Shown here: in pieces, positions 34,654 to 43,967 of the stretch | Layout: every line of letters begins with the position of its first letter | Numbering within the stretch: the stretch's first letter is position 1 | Source: Paraglaciecola sp. L1A13 | Lineage (GTDB): Bacteria > Pseudomonadota > Gammaproteobacteria > Enterobacterales > Alteromonadaceae | DNA length: 64,000 bases | Reading direction: 5' to 3' | NCBI RefSeq assembly: GCF_009796745.1 | Contig: NZ_CP047024.1 | Location: 2,294,001 to 2,358,000 of the forward strand | Notes under the pieces: model-generated | What the model was told of the DNA's origin: nothing | The model's database searches: none | The model's input: the letters and a program-made list of their open reading frames with translations, nothing else | Made by a program: the position numbers and the translations under genes

Positions 34654-35943
34654 TTATGGATTAAAATCTACTTTGACTTGGTAAAATCCCGGTAGATCTT
34701 TGATTTTATATTGCCAGTTATGACGCTGAATGATTTTTTCACTGAGTTGTAAGCCTAAACCATAACCAAGTTGACTTTTACTATTGTCTTTTTGCAGCTC
34801 GGTTAATTTCACATCGTCAATGTGCGAGCTATTGGTAATGGTCACGCAGCTGCCTTTTTGTAATATCTGCACACGGCCATGTTGTGTATGTTGATAAGCA
34901 TTACGGATCAAGTTACTCAGAACGATGTGACACGCAGTTGCAGCTGTATCAAATTGGTAGGCTTGGTATTCTAAGTCCACCTCGACGTTTTTACCATTAA
35001 GTAAATAGGCCAATTCTGATGACAGATTCTGAATTTGCTCGCTAAGTTTAACTGGCTCAAGGTGAATGGGTTCATCGTCCTTGTGACCTAACCAGAGTAA
35101 GGTTTCCGTTAGATCACTCATCGTCAACCCCGCCCGTTCAATGCGCTCGAGTGTCAATTGTTGCTTAGACGTTAGAGGAGACTGTTCACTTAGGCGCTTC
35201 AAGAGCTCCACATTACTGCGAATAACAGTAATAGGGGTTCTTAGCTCGTGGCTTGCGTAACTGAGAAACGTTTGCTCTCGAGCCAGACTCTGGTGCGCAG
35301 AATCAAGGCTACTTTTAATAATACTCGCCAACGTGTTGAGCTCGTTGTAGATAAAATCAGGTGGCGGCAGCTGAACATTTTCATGATTAAGTGTTTTAGC
35401 CCAATTACCCAAGGACTCAATTGGCTTGGCGACTTTACCCATAACAACAACTAACAAACCCGCAAAAATTGTCATAACACTCAAGCCAATGATAATGATC
35501 CAATAGAAACGGGAAAAATGTTTTTTACTTTTAAGTTGAACGTCAGACTTAGCTAACATAACTTTCGTAACATAGCGCGGCTCGCCTTTTGCGTTACGTA
35601 TCATGGCTACAAAAAACATATTTCTTGGTAACGAAAAAAAAGACTCTTGATCTTTAAATTTTAAAAGATCATTTTCTATTGTCGGCGGAGAACGAAAACG
35701 TTGCTGAATAATAGCCGGTGTATCTTGCCACCTGCTTGCAATTTGAAAGTCCGCAAAATCCACTGGTTGTCCATCTTGAGCGTCTGTTGTCATGACCAGT
35801 TCGTGCATAACGCCATTTAGTCCACGGTCTAATCCATCGATATAATAGTTAACACTGAGAACTGAAAACCCCACCGTCATGCCAGTACCCAGAAGCGCGA
35901 TGCTGATGAAAAAATATAAGCGTAAACTCGGGCGGATCTTCAT
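34654..35943 (-). CDS. Sensor histidine kinase
   Basis: The 429-residue inner-membrane kinase has two transmembrane helices (about 8-30 and 147-169) framing a periplasmic sensor of about 115 residues. A HAMP-like linker follows, then the HisKA helix with H232 in ASHELRTPITVIRSN. The ATPase domain has the N box NLIRNAYQHT and a G2 box YGLGLQLSEKI; the G1 box is weak, which is common in this subfamily. The gene overlaps the upstream response-regulator gene by four bases (ATGA), so they form a two-component operon. The signal is unknown. Confidence 0.92.
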   Translation of the reverse strand: MKIRPSLRLYFFISIALLGTGMTVGFSVLSVNYYIDGLDRGLNGVMHELVMTTDAQDGQPVDFADFQIASRWQDTPAIIQQRFRSPPTIENDLLKFKDQESFFSLPRNMFFVAMIRNAKGEPRYVTKVMLAKSDVQLKSKKHFSRFYWIIIIGLSVMTIFAGLLVVVMGKVAKPIESLGNWAKTLNHENVQLPPPDFIYNELNTLASIIKSSLDSAHQSLAREQTFLSYASHELRTPITVIRSNVELLKRLSEQSPLTSKQQLTLERIERAGLTMSDLTETLLWLGHKDDEPIHLEPVKLSEQIQNLSSELAYLLNGKNVEVDLEYQAYQFDTAATACHIVLSNLIRNAYQHTQHGRVQILQKGSCVTITNSSHIDDVKLTELQKDNSKSQLGYGLGLQLSEKIIQRHNWQYKIKDLPGFYQVKVDFNP

Positions 35944-36626
35944 TTATTGTTGCCTTCACTAGAGACCTTAATCGCGAAACCTACTCCTGCTATTGTTTCA
36001 ACGTTAATGCCCCCGTTGTATGTGTCTAGCTGTTTTCGCAGATGATGTATATGTACTTTTAAACTATTACTGTCTGGTTGATTTTCCCCCCATACTGCTT
36101 CAATAATATCTAGTCTGCTGATCGCTTTTGGACTGGAGCGCATTAACACTTCCAATATTTTCAGCGCCGTAGGCGAGAGTTTCAGGGGCTGATGAGCTAT
36201 AAACGCACAGCGCTGACTCAGATCGAGTTCTAATTCACCTAATACAAAGCGTTTAACTTCGCCACTTCGTCGCCTTGCTAATACGTGCAGCCGCGCAACC
36301 AATTCTTGCATGGCGAACGGTTTGACTAAATAGTCGTCGCTACCGGCATTAAAACCCTGCAATTTGTCGTTTAGTGTATCTCTGGCAGTAAGCATTAGTA
36401 CGGGCGTGTCGATTCCTTGTTCTCTTAACAACGCGCACAAGGTTAAACCATCCATTTTGGGCATATTAATATCCAAAATAATGACTTGATAAGGCTGCCT
36501 TTCTATAAGGTTAAGGCCCATTAATCCGTTGCTGGCGTGATCGCAATCAATGGATTCCAATTCAAGGTAATCCACTATCGTACTTGCCAAATCAATATCA
36601 TCTTCAACTAACAGAACGTTTATCAT
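35940..36626 (-). CDS. OmpR-family response regulator
   Basis: The 228-residue protein has a receiver domain (1-115) with acidic pocket E8-D9-D10, phosphoacceptor D52 (ILDINMPKMDG), Thr in LMLTARD and Lys in DDYLVKPFA, and a winged-helix DNA-binding domain (about 130-225; LSPTALKILEVLMRSSPKAISR, VHIHHLRKQLD). It is the partner of the kinase that overlaps its 3' end. No repeated binding site was identified in its promoter. Confidence 0.94.
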   Translation of the reverse strand: MINVLLVEDDIDLASTIVDYLELESIDCDHASNGLMGLNLIERQPYQVIILDINMPKMDGLTLCALLREQGIDTPVLMLTARDTLNDKLQGFNAGSDDYLVKPFAMQELVARLHVLARRRSGEVKRFVLGELELDLSQRCAFIAHQPLKLSPTALKILEVLMRSSPKAISRLDIIEAVWGENQPDSNSLKVHIHHLRKQLDTYNGGINVETIAGVGFAIKVSSEGNNK

Positions 36627-36809
36627 TTTTTAAGACTCCATTGACCCGATCGCACGCTAATTTAAGGGATGGTAACACGCAAGATATAAGGGGTTTTATA
36701 TCCCGTGGGACACGCGCAAAAGAACATTGGCAGTAGGTATAATCAAACATTAAGCCGTGTCCAATTGATGCAAGCTTAATATAGACAGAGTTAAGACTGG
36801 GTTAAGGCT

Positions 36810-37277
36810 TTATAATTGACAATCGAGATATTGATTAAGCAATGGCTTAATTGAATCAATAGGAAAATTACTGTGGATCACAATACTTTGACCACTGTTA
36901 AGTATAATTTGAATTGCCTCACGGGTAGAGCCAGCTTTGACTAGGCGAATGCTGTGCATATCGCGAAAGTAAGCCGTTTCGTGCACATCGCCGTCAGTTA
37001 AGCACAGGTGATTTTCATCAATCGATAAGGTTGGGAAAGTGCGTTGGCGAAACTGGCTAGACCAATAATGAAGAGCAACGAATGCTACACAAAGAAGTAA
37101 CAATGGTCCGAATACTACGAGGCCATTGCGGGCAATTAGCCATAGTTCCTGGGTTGAAAAGCGATTGAGGGTCCACGCAATATAAAAGCCTGACAACACA
37201 AATAGTGCTAAAGGAATATATAGCCGTTTAAGAATTTGAAGTTTGTGTTTGTTCTGTTGGTATTCGAAATGCTGCAT
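36810..37277 (-). CDS. Two-helix membrane protein of unknown function
   Basis: The 155-residue protein has two membrane helices (about 21-38 and 50-72: LFVLSGFYIAWTL; LVVFGPLLLLCVAFVALHYW) and a C-terminal cytosolic domain with alternating strands (FPTLSIDENHLCLTDGDVHETAYFRDMHSIRLVKAG) and a closing amphipathic helix. This resembles membrane-anchored PH-like or YcxB-like domains, but I cannot assign a family. It is monocistronic, between the two-component operon and the MHYT kinase. Confidence 0.7.
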   Translation of the reverse strand: MQHFEYQQNKHKLQILKRLYIPLALFVLSGFYIAWTLNRFSTQELWLIARNGLVVFGPLLLLCVAFVALHYWSSQFRQRTFPTLSIDENHLCLTDGDVHETAYFRDMHSIRLVKAGSTREAIQIILNSGQSIVIHSNFPIDSIKPLLNQYLDCQL

Positions 37278-37524
37278 GTTTTTCCGATAAATCTTGATAT
37301 TAATGTGGTGATAGTGTGGTCATTTTTTCTCTTAAATCACTCACTAAGCACTGGATTATAAATGACATTTTACTTTTTGGAAGGGCAATTTTATCATCTT
37401 TTACCTAAGTATGATTGATAGAAATAGTATTTAGTTCTAAATTTAAAATTAAAACTGGCCTTATCCGTAATAAAGTCGATATCTTAATACGTTCATTCTC
37501 ACAGAAATTACCAATTGCCACATT

Positions 37525-40500
37525 ATGTTTGAAGCTGTAACTGCTCTTTTTTCGCCAGTCGATGATAATTTACTCATAGTAGGGGATTTCGATCCTCTGA
37601 TGGTTATCATTTCTGTTGCTCTGGCAATATTTGCCTCCTTTATGGCTATGCAAGTCGCCACCCAAGCTGCGCAACTGAAGGATTCATCCAAGCGTAATAT
37701 ATTGACGCTTGTGGCCAGTCTTGCCTTAGGAGGTGGCGTTTGGTCTATGCACTTCTTGGGGATGCTGGCGCTTTCTCTTTGTACACCTATCTCTTATGAC
37801 GGACTAACAACCGTTATTTCAATCGTGCCAAGTATTGCGGCGTCTTGGGTTGCATTGAATATTATTATCAAAAGGCATGTGTCAGTATCGCAGTTAGCTG
37901 TCGGTGGTATTCTTATGGGCGCAGGCATTGGCACGATGCATTATGTTGGTATGGCTGCGATGGAAATGGCGCCACTACTACGATACGACATGACAATTTT
38001 CTTGTTGTCATTAGTGGTGGCCATTTTACTCGCTATTTTAGCTTTATGGATCCGCTTCAGCTTGGCTTTTTTAGGCAAAGTGAAGTTCGGTGAACATTAT
38101 CGCAACGGTGCAGCTGCGCTCGTGATGGGGTTAGCTATTTCCGGTATGCACTACACTGGAATGGCGGCAGCGCGATTTGTACGTCCACCAGGATTCGAAT
38201 TTTCAGACCAAAATGAATACGTCTCACAATATCTTGGTTTTACCATCGCACTTATCACCATCGGCCTTATTGTGTTGGTACTGGCCATTAATATGGTACT
38301 AAAATATAAAGAGCTATCAGACCGTGCAAAGTTAAATGAAACGCGTTTGCGTGCCACAATTAATGCCTCAGTTGATGGTGTGCTTGGATTCGACAGTACA
38401 GGTAAGATTGAAAGCGCGAACAATGCTATTTGTGGACTACTTGGTTGGCGTGAATATGAGCTTCTTGAACAGAATGTACACATGCTGGTTACCGAGCCGT
38501 ATCGACAAGAATTTGATCAATATGTTGCTGGTCACATAACAAGCCAGAGAACAACTCAAGGGAAAGGGAGAGATGCCGCAATTAAAAATCGCGATGGAGA
38601 CGCTATTCCGGTGCGCGTATCAATAGGGCATGTGAAACAGTCGGGGCACAACTCTTTTGTGGCGTTTGTTTCAGATTTACGTTATCGCCTAGATATGGAA
38701 AGTGCGCTACGTAAAAGCGAAGCGCAGTTTCGCTCACTGCTCAGTAATATTCCTGGTATTGCTTTTAGGTGTCTGGATAATGAAACACGCCCTATGCTTT
38801 TTATTAGCGACGCGGTAGAAAGTATTTCAGGTTACCCAGCAAGCGATTATATTGGCGACCCACCAAAACGCTACTTTCATGACCACGTACATCCGGATGA
38901 TATCGGTACAGCGCTGCAAATAGTTGATGAAACTCAAGTCTTCAAACTTGAATACCGAATTTACAATGCTTCAGGAGAAATCCGCTGGCTATTGGGATAC
39001 GGAGCTCATTCAGGAGATAGCTATTCAGACGAAAAATGGCTCGATGGGTTTATCATGGACATTACCGAGCGCAAAGAAATGGAGCAATCGTTAGTGATTG
39101 CTAAAGAAAAGGCGGAACAGGCTGCATCAGCCAGAGCCGCATTTTTAGCCAATATGAGTCATGAAATTCGCACGCCAATGAATGCCGTTATCGGTTTTAG
39201 TGACATATTGCTGGATGATGTAGTTGAGCCTGAACATCGTAAATACCTAACGACGATTAATAAATCCGCTAAATCCTTGTTGCATCTGCTTAATGATATT
39301 CTCGATAGTGCAAAATTAGATAAAGGTAAGTTTCAATTGGAAATGCGCGACTTTTCCTTAATTGAAGAAGTTGACTCTGTTGTATCTACATTATGGTTGC
39401 AGGCAAATAAAAAAGGCTTATACCTTAATGTCAATATCGCCCCTGAAGTAGGTGATTTATTCAATGGTGCACCAGATAGAATTCGTCAGGTTTTGACGAA
39501 TTTAATTGGTAATGCGATTAAATTCACCGCCAAAGGCGGTGTAAAAATTACCGTGGGTGTTAAGCCTAGTGGCTGTATTGAGTTTTCAATAATCGATACG
39601 GGTATTGGTATGACGCCAGCACAATTAGAATTGGTATTCGATGCATTTGGCCAAGCTGATGCCACTATGAGCAGACGTTTTGGAGGAACTGGCTTAGGTA
39701 CAACTATCAGTAAGCAATTGGTTGAACTTATGGGAGGAAGAATATCGGCTTCGAGTTGTTATGAACAAGGTAGCTGTTTTACATTTTCACTGCCTTTGGA
39801 AGCACCTAAATCTAAGGTTAAACCCCAGTCACTCAATCAACGCTGCACCTTACCGCCTTTAGACATATTGATAGTGGACGATATTCAACAAAATATTGAT
39901 TTGCTAACATTACTGATGACTCGCCAAGGGCATAGTATTACTACTGCGCGTGACGGTAAACAAGCACTTCTGCGTATGCGCTGTGACAAAATTGATGTGG
40001 TGTTAATGGATATACAAATGCCTATTATGGATGGTTTGACGTCGTCAAAAGAGCGCCGAAAAGAAGAACAAAAACAGCAGTTATCACATTTGCCCATTAT
40101 TGCGTTAACAGCAAGTGTGTTACCTGAAGACCGCCAAGCCGCGCTAGATGCAGGAATGGATGGTTTTGCTAACAAGCCAGTTGATACAGAGCTATTAAAT
40201 ATAGAAATTGCGCAGGCGTTGGGAATTGATTTAACGTGCGAAGTTATTGCGGTCGAACCAGATGATAACAGTGATTTTCATATCGTTAATGAACGAAAAG
40301 GTATCCAGTTGTGGGGCGACAAGAACACATTACTCAAAGAAATTTCGTTATTTGTGCAAAAAAATGAACCATTAATTTTGGACTTTGGGACGGCTTTAGA
40401 CTCTCCTGTATGGTCAACGATACAAGCACAATTACATACCCTCAAAGGATTAAGCGGTAACTTAGCGCTGACACAGCTCAGCCAGTTATTAAATGACGCA

Positions 40501-40854
40501 GAGCGCTGCGCCATGCGCGCCTCAATCGATGAGCTTTCCAATGTGTTTGGCGCTATTTTAACAGCGATAACGAATATTAAAGTTTATCTATCTGCTCAAG
40601 ACGTGGCCGCCAACGAGAGAGAAGAAAGTCAAAATATTGTGTTGGTAGACTCGCAGGTAATTAACCTTACCGAAAAACTGTTAAACTCTGCGTTAAATAA
40701 TGAATACGATGAAGAAACTCTTGAAATGTTAGTTGCAGGTGTTAATAGTGAATTGCTTGAAAGATGCAAGAAAATTCAAAATGCCTTCGACGACTTTGAA
40801 TTTGAGCACGCTGTGAATGAACTCCAGTTGCTCAATAAGAAACTTACTCAGTAG
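37525..40854 (+). CDS. MHYT-PAS-PAS hybrid histidine kinase with REC and HPt domains
   Basis: The 1109-residue membrane protein opens with an MHYT sensor of about seven helices. Its three motifs MHFLGM, MHYVGM and MHYTGM are thought to bind copper and sense O2, CO or NO. PAS domains follow at about 270-385 and 395-520. The HisKA helix has H546 in NMSHEIRTPMNAV, and the ATPase domain shows NLIGNAIKFT and GTGLGTTISKQL. The receiver has D829 in VLMDIQMPIMDG, and an HPt domain has H971 in LHTLKGLSGN. The complete phosphorelay chain is therefore in one protein. A REC-HD-GYP gene follows after 33 bases and is the likely final phosphate acceptor. Confidence 0.95.
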   Translation: MFEAVTALFSPVDDNLLIVGDFDPLMVIISVALAIFASFMAMQVATQAAQLKDSSKRNILTLVASLALGGGVWSMHFLGMLALSLCTPISYDGLTTVISIVPSIAASWVALNIIIKRHVSVSQLAVGGILMGAGIGTMHYVGMAAMEMAPLLRYDMTIFLLSLVVAILLAILALWIRFSLAFLGKVKFGEHYRNGAAALVMGLAISGMHYTGMAAARFVRPPGFEFSDQNEYVSQYLGFTIALITIGLIVLVLAINMVLKYKELSDRAKLNETRLRATINASVDGVLGFDSTGKIESANNAICGLLGWREYELLEQNVHMLVTEPYRQEFDQYVAGHITSQRTTQGKGRDAAIKNRDGDAIPVRVSIGHVKQSGHNSFVAFVSDLRYRLDMESALRKSEAQFRSLLSNIPGIAFRCLDNETRPMLFISDAVESISGYPASDYIGDPPKRYFHDHVHPDDIGTALQIVDETQVFKLEYRIYNASGEIRWLLGYGAHSGDSYSDEKWLDGFIMDITERKEMEQSLVIAKEKAEQAASARAAFLANMSHEIRTPMNAVIGFSDILLDDVVEPEHRKYLTTINKSAKSLLHLLNDILDSAKLDKGKFQLEMRDFSLIEEVDSVVSTLWLQANKKGLYLNVNIAPEVGDLFNGAPDRIRQVLTNLIGNAIKFTAKGGVKITVGVKPSGCIEFSIIDTGIGMTPAQLELVFDAFGQADATMSRRFGGTGLGTTISKQLVELMGGRISASSCYEQGSCFTFSLPLEAPKSKVKPQSLNQRCTLPPLDILIVDDIQQNIDLLTLLMTRQGHSITTARDGKQALLRMRCDKIDVVLMDIQMPIMDGLTSSKERRKEEQKQQLSHLPIIALTASVLPEDRQAALDAGMDGFANKPVDTELLNIEIAQALGIDLTCEVIAVEPDDNSDFHIVNERKGIQLWGDKNTLLKEISLFVQKNEPLILDFGTALDSPVWSTIQAQLHTLKGLSGNLALTQLSQLLNDAERCAMRASIDELSNVFGAILTAITNIKVYLSAQDVAANEREESQNIVLVDSQVINLTEKLLNSALNNEYDEETLEMLVAGVNSELLERCKKIQNAFDDFEFEHAVNELQLLNKKLTQ

Positions 40855-40887
40855 CGGGTAAATAAACATACGGACAAATTTAGTACG

Positions 40888-41871
40888 ATGTTAAGTAATC
40901 AAAAAATACTTGTGGTAGATGACGAACCAGCAAATTTGCGGGTGCTGAAAAAAATACTCGGCGAATTGTATCGCCTGACGTTTGCTAAAAGTGGTGAAGA
41001 GGCGCTGCGTTTGGTTGCTCGCGAACAACCTAATTTGATCTTATTGGACGTTATGATGCCAGGCATGACAGGTTTTGAAGTATGCCAAACACTGAAGAGT
41101 AATCCGCTTAGTAAACGTATTCCAGTTATGTTCGTTACAGCATTAAATGACGAGGTTGATGAAGCAAAAGGTTTTGAGGTTGGGGCAGTGGATTATATTA
41201 CCAAGCCCGTTTCACCCGCGGTGGTGAAGGCGAGGGTACGTACCCATTTATCTTTAGTTCAGGCAGATGAGTTGCGACGCACTCGGCTACAAGTAATACA
41301 GCGCTTAGGCAGGGCGTCAGAATATAAGGATAATGAGACCGGCACACATGTTTTGCGCATGAGCCACTTTTCTCAAGTGTTGGCATTGGCATACGGTCTA
41401 TCAGCTAATGCAGCAGATGATTTGTTGCATGCTGCGCCGATGCACGACATAGGCAAAATAGGTATACCCGATAGTATTATGCTTAAGCCAGCTAAGCTCA
41501 CTGATGAAGAGTTCGCTATCATGAAGACGCATCCAGAAATAGGTGCTGAAATTCTTGGTGACTCAGATTCTGACTTGATTGAACTAGCAAAGATTGTGTC
41601 CTTAACGCACCATGAAAAATGGGATGGTTCAGGGTACCCTAAAGGATTAAAGGCGGAAGAGATTCCTTTAGAAGGACGTATCGTTGCCATTGCAGACGTT
41701 TTTGACGCATTGACGAGTAAACGCCCTTATAAGGAAGCGTGGCCCATTGAAAAAGCCGTTGAATTCATTTCTTCTCAGAGTGGGATACATTTTGATCCTG
41801 CGTTAGTGATTTTATTTGAAAAATGCCTGCCTCAACTCATCGAAATTAAAGATCGTTGGCAAGACGAGTAA
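40888..41871 (+). CDS. REC-HD-GYP response regulator (c-di-GMP phosphodiesterase type)
   Basis: The 327-residue cytosolic protein has a receiver domain (1-120) with D54 in LILLDVMMPGM and K in DYITKPVSP, joined to an HD-GYP domain (about 145-320). The metal-binding HD is in HAAPMHDIGKIGIPD, the later His pair in LTHHEKWDGSGYPKGL, where the GYP triad is also intact, and ADVFDALTSKRPYK follows. HD-GYP enzymes hydrolyse c-di-GMP to GMP. It forms an operon with the MHYT hybrid kinase, so phosphorylation from the HPt domain probably switches the phosphodiesterase. Confidence 0.95.
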   Translation: MLSNQKILVVDDEPANLRVLKKILGELYRLTFAKSGEEALRLVAREQPNLILLDVMMPGMTGFEVCQTLKSNPLSKRIPVMFVTALNDEVDEAKGFEVGAVDYITKPVSPAVVKARVRTHLSLVQADELRRTRLQVIQRLGRASEYKDNETGTHVLRMSHFSQVLALAYGLSANAADDLLHAAPMHDIGKIGIPDSIMLKPAKLTDEEFAIMKTHPEIGAEILGDSDSDLIELAKIVSLTHHEKWDGSGYPKGLKAEEIPLEGRIVAIADVFDALTSKRPYKEAWPIEKAVEFISSQSGIHFDPALVILFEKCLPQLIEIKDRWQDE

Positions 41872-41883
41872 CACCTTCGTTAG

Positions 41884-42117
41884 ATTGTACATCACTCATC
41901 AAATGACGTTTCTCTGAAACTGGCTGAACGTAGGATTTCACCTTTTGGTTTTACTCAATTTATTGCGCGGCTTGCACGACATCATAAAGATCAACTTACT
42001 GCTTTATATTTAGACAATAAAAGGCATCCGATAGATATTTTTAGGCATAAATATCATCAAAATTTAGACTTTAGTTTAATATATTCAAACCTGGCCGATA
42101 TAGAAATTAATAATTAA
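41884..42117 (+). pseudogene. Open frame without a start codon, possible gene remnant
   Basis: Between a TAG at 41881-41883 and a TAA at 42115-42117, 77 codons are open and read like protein (KLAERRISPFGFTQFIARLA, later ALYLDNKRHPIDIFRHKY), but there is no ATG, GTG or TTG in frame; only CTG codons are available. It follows the HD-GYP gene closely. It may be the tail of a gene truncated by a past deletion. I do not recognise the family. Confidence 0.3.
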
Positions 42118-42251
42118 TTCTCGTCATAGTTGGGTTATTGAGTCCCTGTGGATTTTTCGGCCTTATTAGCAATAGCATCAGTTTATATTTGAATATTGCA
42201 TGAGCTTATATACTAAGTAGTAAATTGGCGCTTAACTAAAATGGAGTAGGT

Positions 42252-43787
42252 ATGAGTAAAGTGGTATCGAGTAATGCTGAACACGAAGTAGCGGTAGATG
42301 TTGGGCAAGAACTAGTGTCAACCACTGATACTCAGGGTGTTATTCAGTATGTAAATGATCATTTTTGCACAGTATCAGGTTTTACCCGTGAAGAGCTTAT
42401 TGGTCAGCACCATAATATTGTGCGACACCCAGAAATGCCCAAGGCTACATTTGCTGATATGTGGAGCAAGCTTCAATCAAGGCAAGCGTGGCGTGGCGCA
42501 GTAAAGAACCGCTGTAAAGGCGGGGGATATTATTGGGTTGATGCGTTTGTAACGCCTTTATATGAAAATGGTCAATTAATTGGCTTCCAATCAGTGCGCA
42601 CCAAGCTTACTACCCCATTTAAAGATAAAGCCCAGCGTTTATATCCAAAATTGAATGCTGGAGGACGCGCATTTAATTGGTTTGACGACAAGGAAAGGGT
42701 GAAAGACGCGCTGTTTTTTTTACTAAGTGCGGTATTCATAGGGCTAACATTTTTATCACCTTTTTTTGCGTTTATTATGGTTGTTCTGCCTTATGTTGTT
42801 TTTAAAGGTGAGTTAGTTGATGTTCGCCAACACGCAGTTACGTTAAAAGGTAAATACGACAGTATTTCGCGAGCTATTTTCGCAGGAGATGGTGCAAAAG
42901 GAGTCAACGAATTTGCCTTAAAAATACAAGAAGGCAAAGTAAATACCATTTTAGGCCGCGTGATCGACAGCACCGCTATATTAGATGAAGGTGTTAAATC
43001 ACTGCAGCAAGCGGTAGCAAAGACTAAATCAGGCGTTGAAGAGGAAACCGCAGAGCTAACCGAAGTGGCGACTGCAGTTGAACAAATGGTGGCATCAATC
43101 AACGAAGTGACGCGTAACATTGGACACACATCTGATAAAGTCGCCAGCGTTCATCAGGATTGTCGCCAAGCAACAAATTCAATGTCTAAAACGATGGAAA
43201 AAGTCGGAGTATTAGCAACTGATGTGGCTAAATATGCAGGGTCCGCATCTTCACTCGCAGATGAAGCAAATCGGATAAACGGTGTTATGCAGGAAATTCA
43301 GGGCATTGCTGATCAAACAAACTTATTAGCACTAAATGCGGCAATAGAAGCGGCAAGGGCGGGTGAGCACGGACGTGGATTCTCAGTGGTTGCCGATGAA
43401 GTCCGCGCGCTCTCAAGTCGTACCCACAAAGCCACAACACAAATACAAACCTCAGTGTCTGAAATACAAAGCACATTACTGCAATGGTCTAAAAAATTAG
43501 AGGAAGGAAAGTCGTCTGCCGAGTCTTGTGTTGAAGAAACCAGGCAGACTCAGGAGTTAGTCAATAAAGTGTACGACGATGTTAGTGATATCGCCGATTC
43601 AGCCAATCAAATGAGTGTGGCCTCAGCTGAACAAAGCTCAGTTTCTGTTAGTATCAGTCGTAATATTTCCAATATTAGTAATGCGTCGAAACAAAACTTC
43701 GAACAAGTCGAAAAAGTTGAGCATGAAGCTCAGGGGATCTCTATTCGTTCAAAAGCATTAGCCGCTATGGGATTAACGTTTGGTTAA
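42252..43787 (+). CDS. Aer-like PAS methyl-accepting chemoreceptor
   Basis: The 511-residue chemoreceptor opens with a PAS domain (about 20-125) of the Aer kind: [26 protein letters not shown] and [15 protein letters not shown] membrane anchor of two close helices (about 152-190) follows, then the cytoplasmic signalling rod with the hairpin tip [31 protein letters not shown], diagnostic of MCPs. It lacks a periplasmic ligand domain and so should sense an internal cue such as redox state through PAS-bound flavin. GGAGTAGGT precedes the ATG. It is monocistronic. Confidence 0.94.
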   Translation: MSKVVSSNAEHEVAVDVGQELVSTTDTQGVIQYVNDHFCTVSGFTREELIGQHHNIVRHPEMPKATFADMWSKLQSRQAWRGAVKNRCKGGGYYWVDAFVTPLYENGQLIGFQSVRTKLTTPFKDKAQRLYPKLNAGGRAFNWFDDKERVKDALFFLLSAVFIGLTFLSPFFAFIMVVLPYVVFKGELVDVRQHAVTLKGKYDSISRAIFAGDGAKGVNEFALKIQEGKVNTILGRVIDSTAILDEGVKSLQQAVAKTKSGVEEETAELTEVATAVEQMVASINEVTRNIGHTSDKVASVHQDCRQATNSMSKTMEKVGVLATDVAKYAGSASSLADEANRINGVMQEIQGIADQTNLLALNAAIEAARAGEHGRGFSVVADEVRALSSRTHKATTQIQTSVSEIQSTLLQWSKKLEEGKSSAESCVEETRQTQELVNKVYDDVSDIADSANQMSVASAEQSSVSVSISRNISNISNASKQNFEQVEKVEHEAQGISIRSKALAAMGLTFG

Positions 43788-43967
43788 GTATTATATTCCC
43801 AAGAAAAAGATAATCTTTTAACGATTGAGATTCAAGAATATCACCTCTCACTTATAATTATTTGTCAACATTGGCATAAGGAAAAGCCGAGTGAGGCGAA
43901 CCAAAGGTACAGGTTTGAGTAGTACAACCGCTACTCTTATCTAACCGATGCCAACAATCCGCCTTAG

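Noticed and set aside
41376..41871. EAL or GGDEF domain in the gene after the MHYT kinase
   Set aside because: The motifs are those of HD-GYP (HDIGK, GSGYPKG), not EAL or GGDEF.
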